Source: Atopsyche davidsoni
Taxonomy: Eukaryota > Arthropoda > Insecta > Trichoptera > Hydrobiosidae
DNA: 64,000 bases
Direction: 5' to 3'
Assembly (NCBI GenBank): GCA_022113835.1
Contig: JAILWY010000001.1
Location: 15,182,501-15,246,500, forward strand
Made by a program: the position numbers and the translations under genes. Within the stretch, counting starts at the first letter, position 1. Each line of letters starts with the position of its first letter. The notes beneath the pieces are model-generated. The model saw only the letters and a list, made by a program, of their open reading frames with translations, ran no database searches and had not been told where the DNA came from. Positions 37,605 through 49,660 of the stretch are shown in pieces.

Positions 37605-37775
37605 TGTTAATCTATGTATATTGATATGATAATCACCATAAAACGCTTGCTAAAATCACAATACAAAATATAGTTCTTATATGTAATCTTTTTATATACA
37701 TATTGTAATATTTTTAATCCAAGTGTATCGATATGCCAATCACAATAACGCATGTTAAATCACAAAATAAAATTC
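37605..37775 (+). repeat. Diverged tandem duplication, about 110-bp unit
   Basis: About 37609-37672 and 37717-37772 share, in order, AATC, GTAT-GATATG, AATCAC-ATAA, ACGC and AAATCACAA-A-AAA. Two imperfect direct copies lie in AT-rich DNA. Confidence 0.5.
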
Positions 37776-39445
37776 ACTTAAATAAATTAAATCCACAAGA
37801 GGCTGTATGACCTTTATGATCCCCTAAAAATAACCGAAGTAACGAAGATCCATTAACTCTCAACCCTTCATTCGAGCTAAATTTAAGACTTCTTATACAG
37901 TAGATCTGAATAAGAATATTTACAATATAAAATATATAATAAAAAGACACGTATTCGATAGTAAAGAATAATTGATTACAGTAATTGCTGATTCAAATTA
38001 ATAACACCAGTTTTCTTAGAATTTTTTTAGTCTTGTCTAATTTGTTATTCACGGCCCACTCGTGTGGAACCACTGCGCGGGATCCGCCGAGTGTTTTATG
38101 GGTCTAAGAAGGATGCTGAAACTTGTTGCTATTCACCTACACTCGATTTATTGTGGTGCTTCAAGATTTTTCGTGGGAATTCCTTGGCTGGTTAAAATTA
38201 AATGGTGTTGAATTAATTCTTTTTTTAGAGAACATAAACATTTTATGTGATTATCTAGATTTTAAAAGTATCTCTGGAGTGAACTGTGAATTATTGAGTA
38301 GAACCGCCACAATTACAAAACGTAACAAAAGTAACAATTTGACAAATAAATAAATGTGTCAGCAGATTTCAGGTTTAAAAGGGCGTAATCAGATTTAAAA
38401 TTCACTCCACGCCACTGAAGTTTACATAATTGCATAGTATGAAGCAGTAAGTAAGCCTTCAATTGCCATTCAAGGGCATTTTCAAATGAAATGTTTTATG
38501 TTGTAACAAGCTTATACGTAAATTTTAGATGAGTTGAATCAAAAAGATTGACTAATTTTTCGATTTTTTAATTACCTTTTAAAATAATATTAACATAATC
38601 AATAACCATTCCACGAAAAAGTAATCATAAAATATACCATCAGAAATTTGTATTACATTATAATATATTGCAATTCTCCGTCATATATAGCACCTAATTA
38701 ATATTACTAAGAAAATTATAATATAAAGAAATACTATCGCGATTAATCTTCTACTAAGTAAACATTATGATCATGCGTCTTGAAAACAAATTAAAAAAAA
38801 AAAAACCTTGTCATAAGTTCTTAAACAAAAAATTTGCATCGAATTTGGAAAGTGAATCGAATAATGGAAAGTTTATTAACAATGAATCCGATGTGGCAGA
38901 ATCAAAATTCTCCATCGCGACAAATAACAAGCCCCATCGTCTGTGACTGAAGCATCAAATCTTAGATTGCTGATGAAGAAAATCAATAAAGATATGAAAA
39001 TAGACATAGATAAATTAAAATATAGTGTATGTCCATAAAATATATAAACGCTACTAATATCTATATATTTACACAGTGAGTAAACATGAGTTTGCCCCGT
39101 CACGGAATATATGACATTAGAGTGGGAATCAAGAATTATATTAAAAGCAGTATCTGTATCAGTTTTTCCTTATTTGTAAAAATCATTACTCATAAAACAA
39201 TTCCCCATATTTTTTAAATTAAATATTTGCCATAAACGTAACGAGGAAAACTTTTACTGTAATAAATATGCATTCATGCATTTTTCTACTAAAAAAAAAT
39301 ATTACTTACTATAGGTACTAACAAAGTACTTTTGTGAAATTATTAAAATCAATTATTACAATCGTTCTAGTGTGATGTATAATAAACTCAGAACATTTCT
39401 TAGAATGTAATTAATATATACAAGTGTTTGCCTTACATTTTCCAG
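37776..39445. other. AT-rich non-coding stretch
   Basis: The 38123-38353 plus frame and 38876-39103 minus frame have no signature. If the signal-peptide gene model holds, this lies within its first intron. Confidence 0.5.
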
Positions 39446-39472
39446 GTACCTGTGTATTTAATTGGATTCGAG
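39446..39472 (+). CDS. Candidate 27-nt micro-exon
   Basis: The acceptor TTACATTTTCCAG ends at 39445. The segment ends in GAG followed by GTAAGTCA, a near-perfect donor. It is 27 nt, so it preserves frame. Joined to the phase-1 signal-peptide exon at 34637, the split codon becomes GGT (Gly), followed by TCVFNWIR plus one leftover base, again phase 1. One other frame has a stop and the third (VPVYLIGFE) is open but does not match that phase. Support is splice-site quality only; cDNA would decide. Confidence 0.25.
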
Positions 39473-39740
39473 GTAAGTCAGGCTTCTAGCGGGGCAGATC
39501 GCTTCACCCAAGGAGCTCGCTAAAGTAGGCGAGCGCCTCGAAGGGACGACCTGTACCCCTTCAAAAATTAAAGCGCTTAGAAAAGCATAGCCGAGCGTCA
39601 CCAAGGCTCAATATTTTCCTTACTCATTAGTTTAAGGCACGACGAATGGGAATCCAAAAATTTTACTTATTGAGTAACCCCCGCGTTTCTCGTGCGAGTT
39701 GGCAACTACGCTAACACCATCTATGAGTAGAAAAATAAAA
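39473..39740. other. GC-richer block after the micro-exon
   Basis: About 39490-39620 is GC-rich with GCGAGCGCC and several CCAAGG words. No open frame or repeat family is recognised. Candidate intronic regulatory sequence. Confidence 0.25.
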
Positions 39741-39872
39741 CTCCAGGTAGCATTTGTTCGCGTGCGTATATCTTGATTTACTGCAGTATTTTTTACTATT
39801 TTAACACATTAAAAAAAAAAAAGCGCTTTGATAAATTAAATAACACGTAAATAAATATTATACTGCTAATTG

Positions 39873-39893
39873 AAAAAAAAAAAAAAAAAAAAA
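39873..39893. repeat. Poly-A tract (21 A)
   Basis: An uninterrupted A run in AT-rich sequence. Confidence 0.9.
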
Positions 39894-40008
39894 TGTTTGA
39901 CATGCTTTTATTCCGATTTCTAAGGCGCGGACACATTTGCAAAAACACTATGAATGTCAAGAGAAACCGGTCTATGATATTTTTATGGGTTTGCTTTTTA
40001 TTTCGCAG

Positions 40009-40100
40009 TCCGGCCGGTCGCTGGAGAGTCATGGCGGCCATGGGAACTGCACAAGAACACCGGCGGACAAAATAGCACAAAAAGAATGGCGAAGCCGTAA
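40009..40100 (+). CDS. Candidate terminal coding exon of a small secreted peptide
   Basis: A strong pyrimidine tract and acceptor (TTTGCTTTTTATTTCGCAG) precede 40009. Two bases complete a codon from the phase-1 micro-exon (GTC, Val). There follow 29 codons (RPVAGESWRPWELHKNTGG..., ending MAKP) and TAA at 40098-40100. AATAAA occurs near 40180 and 40222. With 34583-34637 and 39446-39472 this makes a 57-residue product with a cleavable signal peptide. The sequence is GC-rich and open in other frames too (39893-40075, 39937-40149), so a non-coding conserved island remains possible. No family is recognised. Confidence 0.2.
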
Positions 40101-41716
40101 AATGGCGATCAAGACACACGCCGCCGAGTTGCTTATCGTAAAATCATAACCGATTCAAATATTCATTTTGCAAAACACTAATAAATATTTTAAATTAGAC
40201 TTTTAATACTTAATATTTATTAATAAAATAATACTTCCGTGAGACATTAAAATGTTTATTAAATATATGCATATTGATAAAGGCTAACCTCGACTAAAGG
40301 TAACAACGCGATAAAGCCTGCCTTATTTATGCTTCGTGAGCCGCACATATCTACAATTTCAATACACGTTTGTACTTTCGGCTTTCCCCGACGCTTCGAT
40401 TGGAGTCAGTGGAAGAGTGAAAATTAAAAGATAAATCGACCCTGCAGATGATACACGCATGCATATCGAAACGATGGAGACTATGAAAACATCGCGACAT
40501 AACATCAAAAAAACACAACAAAATGAACCTGTTGGCATTCACTATAACGAAAAAAATAAGAAGCATTAAAACACTTGAAACGACACCTTCAAGTCTTACA
40601 AGTTAATACAATAGATTAATGTGTACACCCTTTATTAAATTATCACATTAATTGACAAAAATATAGACAATACATATAGCTAGTATAAATCAAATTCTAA
40701 CAAAGCAAGCCAGGTTTCGAGACTTGTAGCGTAAACATAATGCTTGAATATAAAAAAATCCCATTACAACGAAAATAATAAAATACTATAAAAAATCAGA
40801 TTACTAAAAAGCCTTGTTTGTTTACATGAATCAAATTGAGATGTAATCCTGGGGTGAGGTTTCAAGTGGCTGCTTTTCTTTTACAGCCTGAAAAAAAAAC
40901 ACGATATTAGCATAAATCAATTTTACGCTCTACCCTCTTTGTTACCAATAAAAAAAAATACGCACTTAAATTTAACCCAGTTCGTTGTTACGAATTTATT
41001 ACACAATAACGTCTGAATAAGCCACTTAATTAATTGAAAATCCAAGCCAGGCACGTTGTGAAAGCGCCCTGAAACGAAAGCGCGGAACAAACGAACTGTG
41101 CACTCCAGGAAAACAGGCCGGGATACATAAAAAAACGTTTAATAATTAAGAGATTATCACAATAAAATAAATAATAATAAAAATATGAATATTTTGTTTT
41201 ATATATATTTTTTTATGATTGAGTTTTGCAGTCTTATACAGAGTTTTTGTATAACGTAAGTCTAGCTAAGCCATGATTTTTTGACGTCGTCACAGGCCGA
41301 TTTTTACTTTATGACTAACTTTTAAAGCTTGAGAACCGTAAAACCATAAAATAAAACCAGGCTGCGACACAGCTTTAGTGTTATTAAACCATACTCTATA
41401 AGTGAACGGTTCTGTATTTTGCGACTAAACACAAAGATAAAAACCTTAAATTGTATTATATAAACGACCATATCACATTTTTTTTTCTGCAAAGCCTTCG
41501 TTATTAAAATTATCATTGGGTAGCTTTCGATAGCATGCAGTATATAGGAGCGTTATATCACTAATTCATAGTGTTTCATGACATTTTATGTGTGAATCGA
41601 TAATTTAAAAACATACTTTTTGCATACATTATGAATATTGAATATAACAAATGAAACTAACAAGCAGTGAAAGAATTCTTCAATTCACATTAGAGCTATC
41701 AAGTGTATGAGTACGG
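40101..41716. other. AT-rich non-coding stretch
   Basis: Possible 3' UTR of the peptide model to about 40230, then nothing recognised. Minus frames 40351-40566 and 41322-41516 lack signatures. Confidence 0.5.
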
Positions 41717-42023
41717 AAATACAGAGTGATTCCGAAGTTGTTACTAAACATTTTGTTATAAGTGTTATTAAAATAATATCCGTTTCTTCTATCACTGCGC
41801 ACTTTCATGTCCCTATATGTCTATGACGTCACAATATAGAAGGGTACTTTCCGGTATAAATTTCGACGGTGATTATTGAAACTATACTCAGGAGCTTATT
41901 CGTCGTATCAGGGTAGCCATGAATGCAATCGATTTTGGGAATATGCTGATTTTTTTAAAATTTGTGTAGAAGTCAGAATACCGGGATGAGAGATCTGTGA
42001 TCACGTTTCGAATCACCCTGTGT
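41717..42023. mobile_element. Short inverted-repeat element (MITE-like)
   Basis: Left end ATACAGAGTGATTCCGAA (41719-41736) is mirrored by TTTCGAATCACCCTGTGTTT (about 42005-42024). The common end is ACAGRGTGATTC..AA. The interior is about 300 bp with no transposase. The ACAGGGT-type end resembles the one at 57981. Target duplications are not clear. Confidence 0.35.
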
Positions 42024-42190
42024 TTGTATATTTAGAAGATTTTTCGGTAGTGTCCGTAAGAAAACGAGTAGTTGTTTTGTGTCGGTCGGTAAAAAAAACT
42101 TTCTACAGCCCAGAAGTGTGCTCAGGCGAATTGTCTCGCGGCCTCGCCTGCTCGGTTGGTGGGAACTAAGAGAGACGCTACACCTCAAAT
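42024..42190. other. GC-richer block beside the MITE-like element
   Basis: A minus frame (41973-42188) starts at a true ATG but extends into the inverted-repeat element, so it is not a gene. No other signal is seen. Confidence 0.3.
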
Positions 42191-43490
42191 TAGTATCACT
42201 CGGTATTAATTTACTATTGGGATATATTTAATCACACTATATTCTCGCCTAAATCGTGCTTTTTTATGTGCATCTCTTATTATTTACAAAACGACAGTAT
42301 CCGCGGTTGATCAGGAGATAAACTGAATATCGTCGCCAGTTTCATTGCAAACGATTAATGATCAATTACCAACGCTTGAACTCTTAACGATTTTTTAAAT
42401 TAAAGTGATCATCATCGCAAAGTTTATAATTTAATGGTTTAGTAAGAAAGCAATAACTTCATTGTGCATTTGTTAATCACCATAGTATTATTTTATTAAG
42501 TAATAAAACAATACTGAAGGTCACAAGACAATGCGAATATTCATGCAAATGCCCCTAACCTAGCCGCCCGGGAACAAAAATAGCCTTGAATGTGATAAAT
42601 TTTAATGAAAAAAAATACGTTTCGAAAGGCCTGCGTTTTTCCAGCGAAGCGCAGATGTAAAATTCATATAAATTGTAAAAATTTGAGCAACGCAAGCCGG
42701 GTTTGTTTGGGAGCCAATGTTATTCCTCGGCGGTAAACAAAGTTGATGGAAAAACAAATAAATTGTGTTCGCAGCTGGTGTCGCGTCACGCCGCGCCGGC
42801 TTCCAAAGGTGTATGGAACTCTGCGATAGCAGCATGGGCTGACAAAAAAGTATAAATTACAAGAACACGAGTAATCAAATTCGATTAAATATCATAATCG
42901 ATTCCATCCATTCATATAAAACAATAGAACCATTCTTTTCACAAACATAATAGCGTGTAAATAATGGCAATAAATTAATTTTAACTCTAGGATTATTCTA
43001 CGAAAAGGAATGGGGATAATCTGCACCGACAGTTTTATCAATATAACATTAATCGATTATTTTTATTGATATCTTCAACTGTTGCCATCACTAATATATA
43101 AGAATAATATAAAAAAATCACACGGGATGCCCCTGCTGGTGTAAATGCATTAAAATAATGAAAATTTCAGGTAAATGAACCGATGTTTTTTTTTACCTGC
43201 TTTTGATCAAGGCTCAGCATTTTACACTCTTGATCCTTACAACTTGGGTCAATGCTGTGATTTTGCATTTTTAAATAATATTTGCGTTTTTAATAAACTG
43301 CGCAGTCGTTTTCAGATGCGATGTGTACATAACTGGATGAAGGTTTCTGAAAGCACAACCGAAATCCACTTATGTGGTTTTCGGTGAAGACAGACATCAA
43401 AAGTTTTTATTTGCTTACTATCCTGATTTAAAATACTACCTTTTGAAAAACAAATATTTTTCGCCACATGGCTACGAGATAAGAGTGTGG
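42191..43490. other. Mostly AT-rich non-coding stretch with one GC patch
   Basis: A GC patch at 42540-42840 with a minus ATG frame (42602-42835) shows no domain. The plus frame 43175-43387 starts at a true ATG and encodes a cysteine-bearing peptide (MNRCFFLPAF...), again without a recognisable family. Both are left uncalled. Confidence 0.4.
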
Positions 43491-43494
43491 CGCC

Positions 43495-43520
43495 TTTTGC
43501 CTTTCTAAGGCTTCTTCAGA
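43495..43520 (-). mobile_element. Hammerhead-like repeat fragment
   Basis: On the minus strand CTGAAGA (43519-43513) is followed by AGCCTTAGAAAGGC, whose GCCT/AGGC forms a 4-bp stem, then AAAA. It is a diverged, inverted copy of the element at 33566 and 57776. The expected GAAA box is mutated to AAAA, so it is probably inactive. Confidence 0.4.
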
Positions 43521-46049
43521 TTAACTTCCAAAGATATTGTTTATTTGTTAATTTTATTAAAGAAGATTTTCACGAAGGTTATCCTTCCTTCTCGAACAGC
43601 AACCTACCCGGATTCGTACCCCATACCCAAACGATTTATAAGTTACCATAGAGTGTCTATTTATTTACAAGGAATTTAAAAAAATATATTTAGATTTAAA
43701 AACCAACAGATCAAGTGCGGGATCACTCTCGCTCGTGGTTTAAATTGGCTCTTGGGCAAATTAAGAAAAAGAAAGTTGATAATTACAGAACAAAACCCAC
43801 CTCCGTAAATTATAGGAAAATGGCGGAAGCCAACCTGTAATTAAATAAAACCATCGGCTCTCATTGTTACGTATCATTAATAAATAAACTTAATCGACGA
43901 TGCCATTAACTTTTATTGGAGCTATTTTGATAATGTTAAATATTTTATATCGGTTACACAGGAGACAATTACCTCTAATCTTCGTAGAGAGCATTAATAT
44001 TTAAGATAACTACCGTAGTAAAATAATTAAGAAATAATAGATGACATTCCTATCGATTTCATAAGTGCTTCATTAATATATTTACCGATTAAAAACTACC
44101 TGGTTAACATTCATTATAAAGATTTTTTCATATAGAGATATTATTTTGATTAATAAATAATAAAAAATATGTATATAATTCCGAAGATGTCTCCGCATAA
44201 TAAGGCATTTCGTGGATACGAAGTTTGAGAAAGTATTTCGATATTTCTTGTGTTGCTTCCTTGTTACGAATCACGCAGAATTGGGAATATGTCGGAAAGA
44301 CGATTGACAGCCTATTTTAGAAGAAGAATTGATTTTACACTTCAATATTTAGTAAAAAAATATATTATGGATTCGAAATTTCCAGGGTGACCTACGAGTA
44401 TAATAAAAATAAATAAAAATCTTAATCTATCAAATGACATACCTGTTTGCTAATGGTTTCACATAACATGGTAATAAAATCTCTAAAAATTTGGATTTGA
44501 CCCTTCCAGGATAGCCTCCATTACCTGAATACGAACCGGATATATATCACATACTACAATGATAATAAAATCTCAAAAGTAATATGATAAATCATCTTGC
44601 ACAAAAACGGGCGTACTCCAAGCACATAAATTCTATTTTTTACCATTAATTACATTACATAATGTGGAAATAAGTTTAACGTCTTAAGGAAAGTAACATA
44701 CACATGCACCTTTAGAAAACGGCGCGTACGCAGGTGAATTAATGAACGTTCTATTACAATGCTTATTAAATTGAACGTTACGTAAATACCTCACATACTG
44801 GTGGAACTACACAACCATTTACAGATATTATACAATCAGCTTCGTTTCACATTTAAATCAAAGCTTCTTAAAGTAGACAATACTACCCCCTTAATGGGGA
44901 TGCACCACTCAAAGAAACGATACCTAACTCGTGTGCAAAAATAAAAAAATAAGACAAAGTGAAAGAATAATGAAGTTTCCAGAAAAACGTGCGTGTCTCA
45001 TTAAATTCCTGATTTGTATATATTTTAAATAATAATTGTATAATTTGAGTATTTAATTAGTGAAAAAAAAAAAAATCAAATCAATAGAAGTCAATTTGTT
45101 GCAGACATGCTATCTGCAGTTTTTTCGGCGCATTCTTATACTTCTTAGCCACATTGCTCGCCGTCATAAATACAGCCTTGACAGCTTCCTATGGTGAAAG
45201 GAAGCTACCAGGTCATGAATACACGCCAGAGTCCGACATTACCTGATCTGTGGGAACAGCAGAAAACATAAAATACACGAAGTCTTTAGTATTCAGCAGA
45301 ACATCATATTTGGTCGCGATGCTTATAAATGCGACACCTTACAAAATAAGTCGCCAATTTATATTACATTTAATAACAGTTGAAATACGCAAGTAAAAAG
45401 ATTATAGATTTATAAAACCACACAAATTCTTTAGAGGTTTATATATTTGTACACTTGAAGAAGTTACATATATACCAGAAATGTTCTGATTTTTTAGGGT
45501 GGCAAGCTAAATAAATTTGGGAAAAATTATTCAATGTGAATTCTATTCATACACGTGTAGCATGTTAGCTGATCAATAAAGTGATTCTGTATGAGCCCAA
45601 ATAAAACCATTTCCTTTATAAAATACGCCTAAGTGCTCAACACACAAATGGCACTCAAGAAAGCTTCACACTTTATTAAATATAGGGTTATTTTAAAGGT
45701 AAACATTAGAAATAACGAATATTAACCAAAATTACTTATTGCTTATCTCAATAACTGTGATAAATAAAAATATATAAAATTTTAGAAGTATTCAAAAATT
45801 CTTATACTGAAGTAGAAGCCATTATCAAAAGAAAATAAATCCCTCTTTACTAAGACACATTCAAGAGTTAATTGTAAAATTGACATAAGTACACATAAAT
45901 ATCAATTAAAGAAAAAAAAACACATGTTAAGAAAAATCTAATATCAACCGTAATATTCCTACTGTACCGGTTTAAGCATATAAAGCTTATATGTTAGGGG
46001 TTGTCAAAAATCATATTTGTTTTGGTGCATATCAACACATTAAAGGCAT
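43521..46049. other. AT-rich non-coding stretch
   Basis: Weak internal repetition near 44375-44590 (ATGGTAATAAAATCTC and ATGATAATAAAATCTC, and CCAGGGTGACCT versus CCAGGATAGCCT). Nothing coding is recognised. Confidence 0.5.
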
Positions 46050-46179
46050 TGTCTTCTACCAAACTGAAACAGGCATGAGCCTAATGACACGAGTTTGGTA
46101 TTCACATGTCAGCACGTGGATAGAACCATGAACTGGCGAAGAGTCGTCGGTTTCACCATTGAGCCAACAAGACAATCGG
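46050..46179 (-). mobile_element. SINE-like repeat, family shared with 7811-7927
   Basis: Same ordered blocks as 7811-7927 (GTCTTC, AAACTGAAACAGGC, TATTCACATGTCAG, then GGATAGAACCATG). Here the minus-strand 5' end is also kept as GTTGGCTCAATGGTGAAACC, a tRNA-like D-arm region, so this copy is the more complete one. Confidence 0.5.
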
Positions 46180-46587
46180 AATATTTCTTAATATAAACCA
46201 TACTTATTTGATAACTGCGGACTATAATCTGTCAAATACAGCAAATTCGTTTTTACGTGCAATGACGTCATACCATTTCAGTAGAATCGCGATACGTTAA
46301 CTGGCATCTCAACGCGAGGCGATATAAGGCTACCGAAAAGAAATCGCTTATTTAAATAATAACTTACAAAAAAAAAACTAATCTGCCATGCCTTAAAATA
46401 GACCGCAGAGGAAATTGTTTTATTCTGTATGCCACAAGAGAAAGTGATCGGATGATTTTTAACAACTCCGTGTAGGTACGAGACGCCATAACCCAGGGCT
46501 GCCGACCCATTCGCAATGTAACTATTTTGCTTATATTTAAAAATATGCTCCCAGGTGATCCCAGGTTGTTATGCTACGAAGTAGTCA
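46180..46587. other. AT-rich non-coding stretch
   Basis: Nothing recognised. Confidence 0.5.
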
Positions 46588-46650
46588 ATGCCTTTCGGCG
46601 TTTCGGTAACGGGACCATCTTCAGGGATTATAGTACCGGTATAAGTACTG
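46588..46650 (-). ncRNA. Degenerate hammerhead-ribozyme-like motif
   Basis: Minus strand: CTGAAGA (46624-46618), then TGGTCCCGTTACC with a 3-bp GGT/ACC stem, then GAAA (46604-46601). Next is CGCCGAAAGGCAT, in which GCC and GGC pair around a GAAA loop, followed by T. That is the order of hammerhead conserved box, stem II, GAAA box, stem III and U-H cleavage position. Departures: one unpaired T before stem II, a very short stem II, a C-A mismatch in stem III and no clear stem I. It is probably a decayed ribozyme or a coincidental repeat motif. Confidence 0.25.
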
Positions 46651-47384
46651 TAACTGAAATATCGGATGACGCATACCACTGCGCTGCATATCAAAGATCA
46701 TATAATAACAAAACCTAGTAAAGCCTATGAAAACATGCTTCTAAGTGTGATTCTTGGTATTATCGGTTTCTAAGATAAGAAGCAGAATCATCTTTTTGAA
46801 ACATTGCTTTTTTTTTTAAATTTTAATCGTTGTATCTTTGTAATCTATAAGAAATTGTAAAATTCGTAGATCGCTATCCATTGGTTAGACAGCCCTAGTC
46901 TTTAATTAAAGTGATTAACATCAAGAAAAAAACTTCAATTATCCAAATAATTGTGAGACAAACAAAATATATGCTAGGCTAGGGTATGCTCGACATCAAT
47001 GAGTTATCTTCGTAAAGTTGACATTTATCAAGAATAAATTAATATTGGAAAAAAAAACAATACGTGTATCCAAAGCGTTGGATTCATACAGTTGAGCAAT
47101 TGTCATGAATTGTAGCAATGATGACTAATGAGCATGATCTTATCATCAACACGGAGTCGCTTATCATTGAAATGTTATGATGGTGGAACATCTGCTGAAC
47201 TGGACGTCTCACTCGCCTCATCCGGCATGATTGATGATCGACTTAAAAGGCGAGGCGAGATAGGAGTGCATTAGGCGATATACTAACGCGGATACTCTCG
47301 ACACCTGGCACGGGGAAATAAACAAACCCAACAACTCCGCGGTTATAATTAGACTCGTTAGCAGAAAGAAGTCGATTAACCGTA
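46651..47384. other. AT-rich non-coding stretch
   Basis: Nothing recognised apart from a modest GC patch at 47200-47310. Confidence 0.5.
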
Positions 47385-47430
47385 TCGTGGTGCAGTGGCT
47401 AGCACGTTGATTTTTCCATTAAACGTTTAT
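47385..47430 (+). mobile_element. tRNA-like SINE head fragment
   Basis: ATCGTGGTGCAGTGGCTAGC reads as a tRNA A-box/D-arm and matches the minus strand of 52700-52800 (CATGGTCCAGTAGCTAGCAC). No B box follows, so it is a 5' fragment. Confidence 0.4.
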
Positions 47431-48424
47431 CAAAACTTGACACTTGGTAACAATCGAAAAAAACAACTATTTTTTAACATTATTATGTTATATTGAAGGT
47501 GTGGTCCATTTTGTGTCGGACATAAATTTCAAATCCTTGTTTAAATTTATTATCTTAGCAGCTGGAAAAAAAAATCAATACAACATTAAAGACGGAGAGC
47601 TAAATAAAATATCGATGCGAATTAATTATTTACTTTCTTGTGCGATGAGATCGTAAACCCCTTATTTATTATCATAGACATTAATGATTTATTCCGGGTT
47701 ATAAATTACAGGTGAAGACTGTTCGTTAATGAGCCCGCCAATATGTAAATGGGACAAATAAATTAAAAGCTCTTTCAATTTTTTTAAAACATAAAATAAA
47801 TTATAATATTACCTCTAATTTTACATGTTTTTAAATATTTTTGTGTTAAATACTACACATCAGTCTGGTGGTTATCTGAAGATTGCAATATTTTCGATAC
47901 GATAAAATAAATTTGTGATAATCTAAAGAAGGCTAAAATTGATACAGCTTTTTGTGATATAATTTTTAATTATATTCTATAAAAATATGTTGACTACTTT
48001 TTAGAGTTTTTTTTAAATATATTTAAGCGAAATTGCTTGAACCCGGATTGCTGCAGATTGGAAAGTGCAAAATAATAATTTTTATGATGATTTTGGTTTT
48101 TATGAAGGCGATGACTCTTTGTTTAAATCATTATCTGATTGGATGTCTCCCGCTTGTAGGTTTTAACTCCACAAGCGGAAGAGATCCATGCAGATACTAT
48201 TTGAACAAAGAGTATATAGCTTTATGACCTCGTTATAGTAGGAGGCTGCATTAGAAGATGCTATTGCAATCCTATCCGACTTGATATGTTTCCGGCATTT
48301 AGCTTCTAGTATAAAAGGATACCACAGAATAAGACGGTTATTATTTATTTTTATTTTCTGGGTATTTTTGGAGGGTCAGTATAATAAGCAGGTAATTGAA
48401 AAATCCTACTGCTCCACCCGTGTT
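47431..48424. other. AT-rich non-coding stretch
   Basis: Open frames 47444-47656 and 48033-48227 have no signature. Confidence 0.5.
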
Positions 48425-48690
48425 GGAACTCAGGGCTTCGGTGCGTGCTGATGTCTGGACCTCTGGTGATTGCGATAGAAGCGGCAGTGGTGTCGTGCGA
48501 GAATCCACCAGTTCCTCAGTTCCTCACGCACGCCCCTGCTCCGCGGGCTCTCCCCCCGGGGGGCGCCTCTGAGCTGGTCGACCTGCCCGCTGGAGATCAG
48601 GCGATGCGTGGCCGCAGGTGAGGCCGAGGTCATGACGTCAGCGCCTGCAAACTGGGCCGCAGATTCGAGGTCCGAGAGATTGCGAATTCA
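48425..48690. other. GC-rich block with open minus frame (element or exon unresolved)
   Basis: A very GC-rich segment with an ATG-started minus frame of 67 codons (48430-48633). The peptide, beginning MTSASPAATHRLISSGQV, is rich in Arg, Ser and His with no recognised domain. TGACGTCA at 48633-48640 is a CRE-type palindrome. Sharp composition edges resemble mobile-element blocks elsewhere in the window. Confidence 0.3.
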
Positions 48691-49319
48691 AACACACTAT
48701 CTAATTCGAGATACAAAATAACAACACTAAATAATAACAGCACACGCCCCTAAACTAAAATTTCATTGTACGCACGGAATCACCCTTGACAGGCTCACTG
48801 TCGAGTAATTAGTACAGTCACTATCTGATCGCTGTGTTACAAAAATTACTTGTAAAACTCCCTCTTACACGTGTGATTCTTCTAAATACAATACAACGAA
48901 ATCCTGAGACGTAACAAGCTAGTCCTAGACAGTAATCACTTGTAATACCGCGTGTTTCCGCCACACCATACTTTGGGAAATACGACTAATTAATTATTCA
49001 GATTCCCAATGTTTGGATACTCGTATATTTCAATAAATATTATAAAATCATATAAAAATTAGCAATATTACGGTTAGATCATCCATACAGCTAATTATAC
49101 GTATATGTTGCGTAAACGTGCGCGTACATTTCTATAAATACATTATACGTCTAAGTATTAAAAATAAGTTCAACCTTTCTAATACTTCACACACAATCAA
49201 CAAAAGCAGTTAATATAAAAATATTTATTGTTTTTTATACTGATGTGATATATTCAAATATTTTATTACCTATATGAGTTTTCTAAGTTTTATAAAAAAA
49301 TCGTACTTTCTAAAATTCT
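48691..49319. other. AT-rich non-coding stretch
   Basis: Nothing recognised. Confidence 0.55.
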
Positions 49320-49632
49320 CTGATTTATTGCTGCTGCAGAGAGAAGACAAGGTCAGGTGGTTTCGTCGCTATGATTACTGCCTGTCTCCAATCTCCTTGG
49401 CGGGCCGGAAAGTCGCCGCACGCCACTGGGGCACGGCTGCGCAGGACCAGGCCGCGAGGAAGTGGAGCCGAGCGGGTCGCGTCAGGCCGCTGGCTGTCAG
49501 TTGTCAAAGAAATCGAAGAACGGAGCGGAAAAACCGGTCAAACATGCGTCGCATAAAAAACTGCTTGCCCGCCGGACCGGCACCGACGGAATGCGGGAAC
49601 AGCGAGAGCCAGCCGCACGGACGTTCATGTAA
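49320..49632. mobile_element. GC-rich block ending in telomere-like repeats, probable retroelement 3' region
   Basis: Open in plus (49274-49645, 49371-49556) and minus (49325-49507) frames, with arginine-rich peptides and no domain. It runs directly into a CCTAA array. Openness on both strands reflects GC content rather than coding. Confidence 0.35.
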
Positions 49633-49635
49633 TAA

Positions 49636-49660
49636 CCCAACCTAACCTAACCTGACCTAA
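49636..49660. repeat. Short interstitial telomere-type array (CCTAA)
   Basis: Five consecutive pentamers: CCCAA, CCTAA, CCTAA, CCTGA, CCTAA. Three are exact matches to the insect telomere unit TTAGG (reverse complement). Five units is too few for a real telomere. It is interstitial, possibly the junction of a telomere-specific-type non-LTR element, or a non-LTR tail made of repeats. Confidence 0.7.

Noticed and set aside
39796..40119. 107-codon minus frame with hydrophobic start
   Set aside because: It runs through a 21-base poly-A tract and is antisense to the better-supported splice acceptor at 40008.
49274..49645. 123-codon arginine-rich protein
   Set aside because: The segment is open in three frames on both strands and ends in telomere-like repeats, so it is better explained as element sequence.
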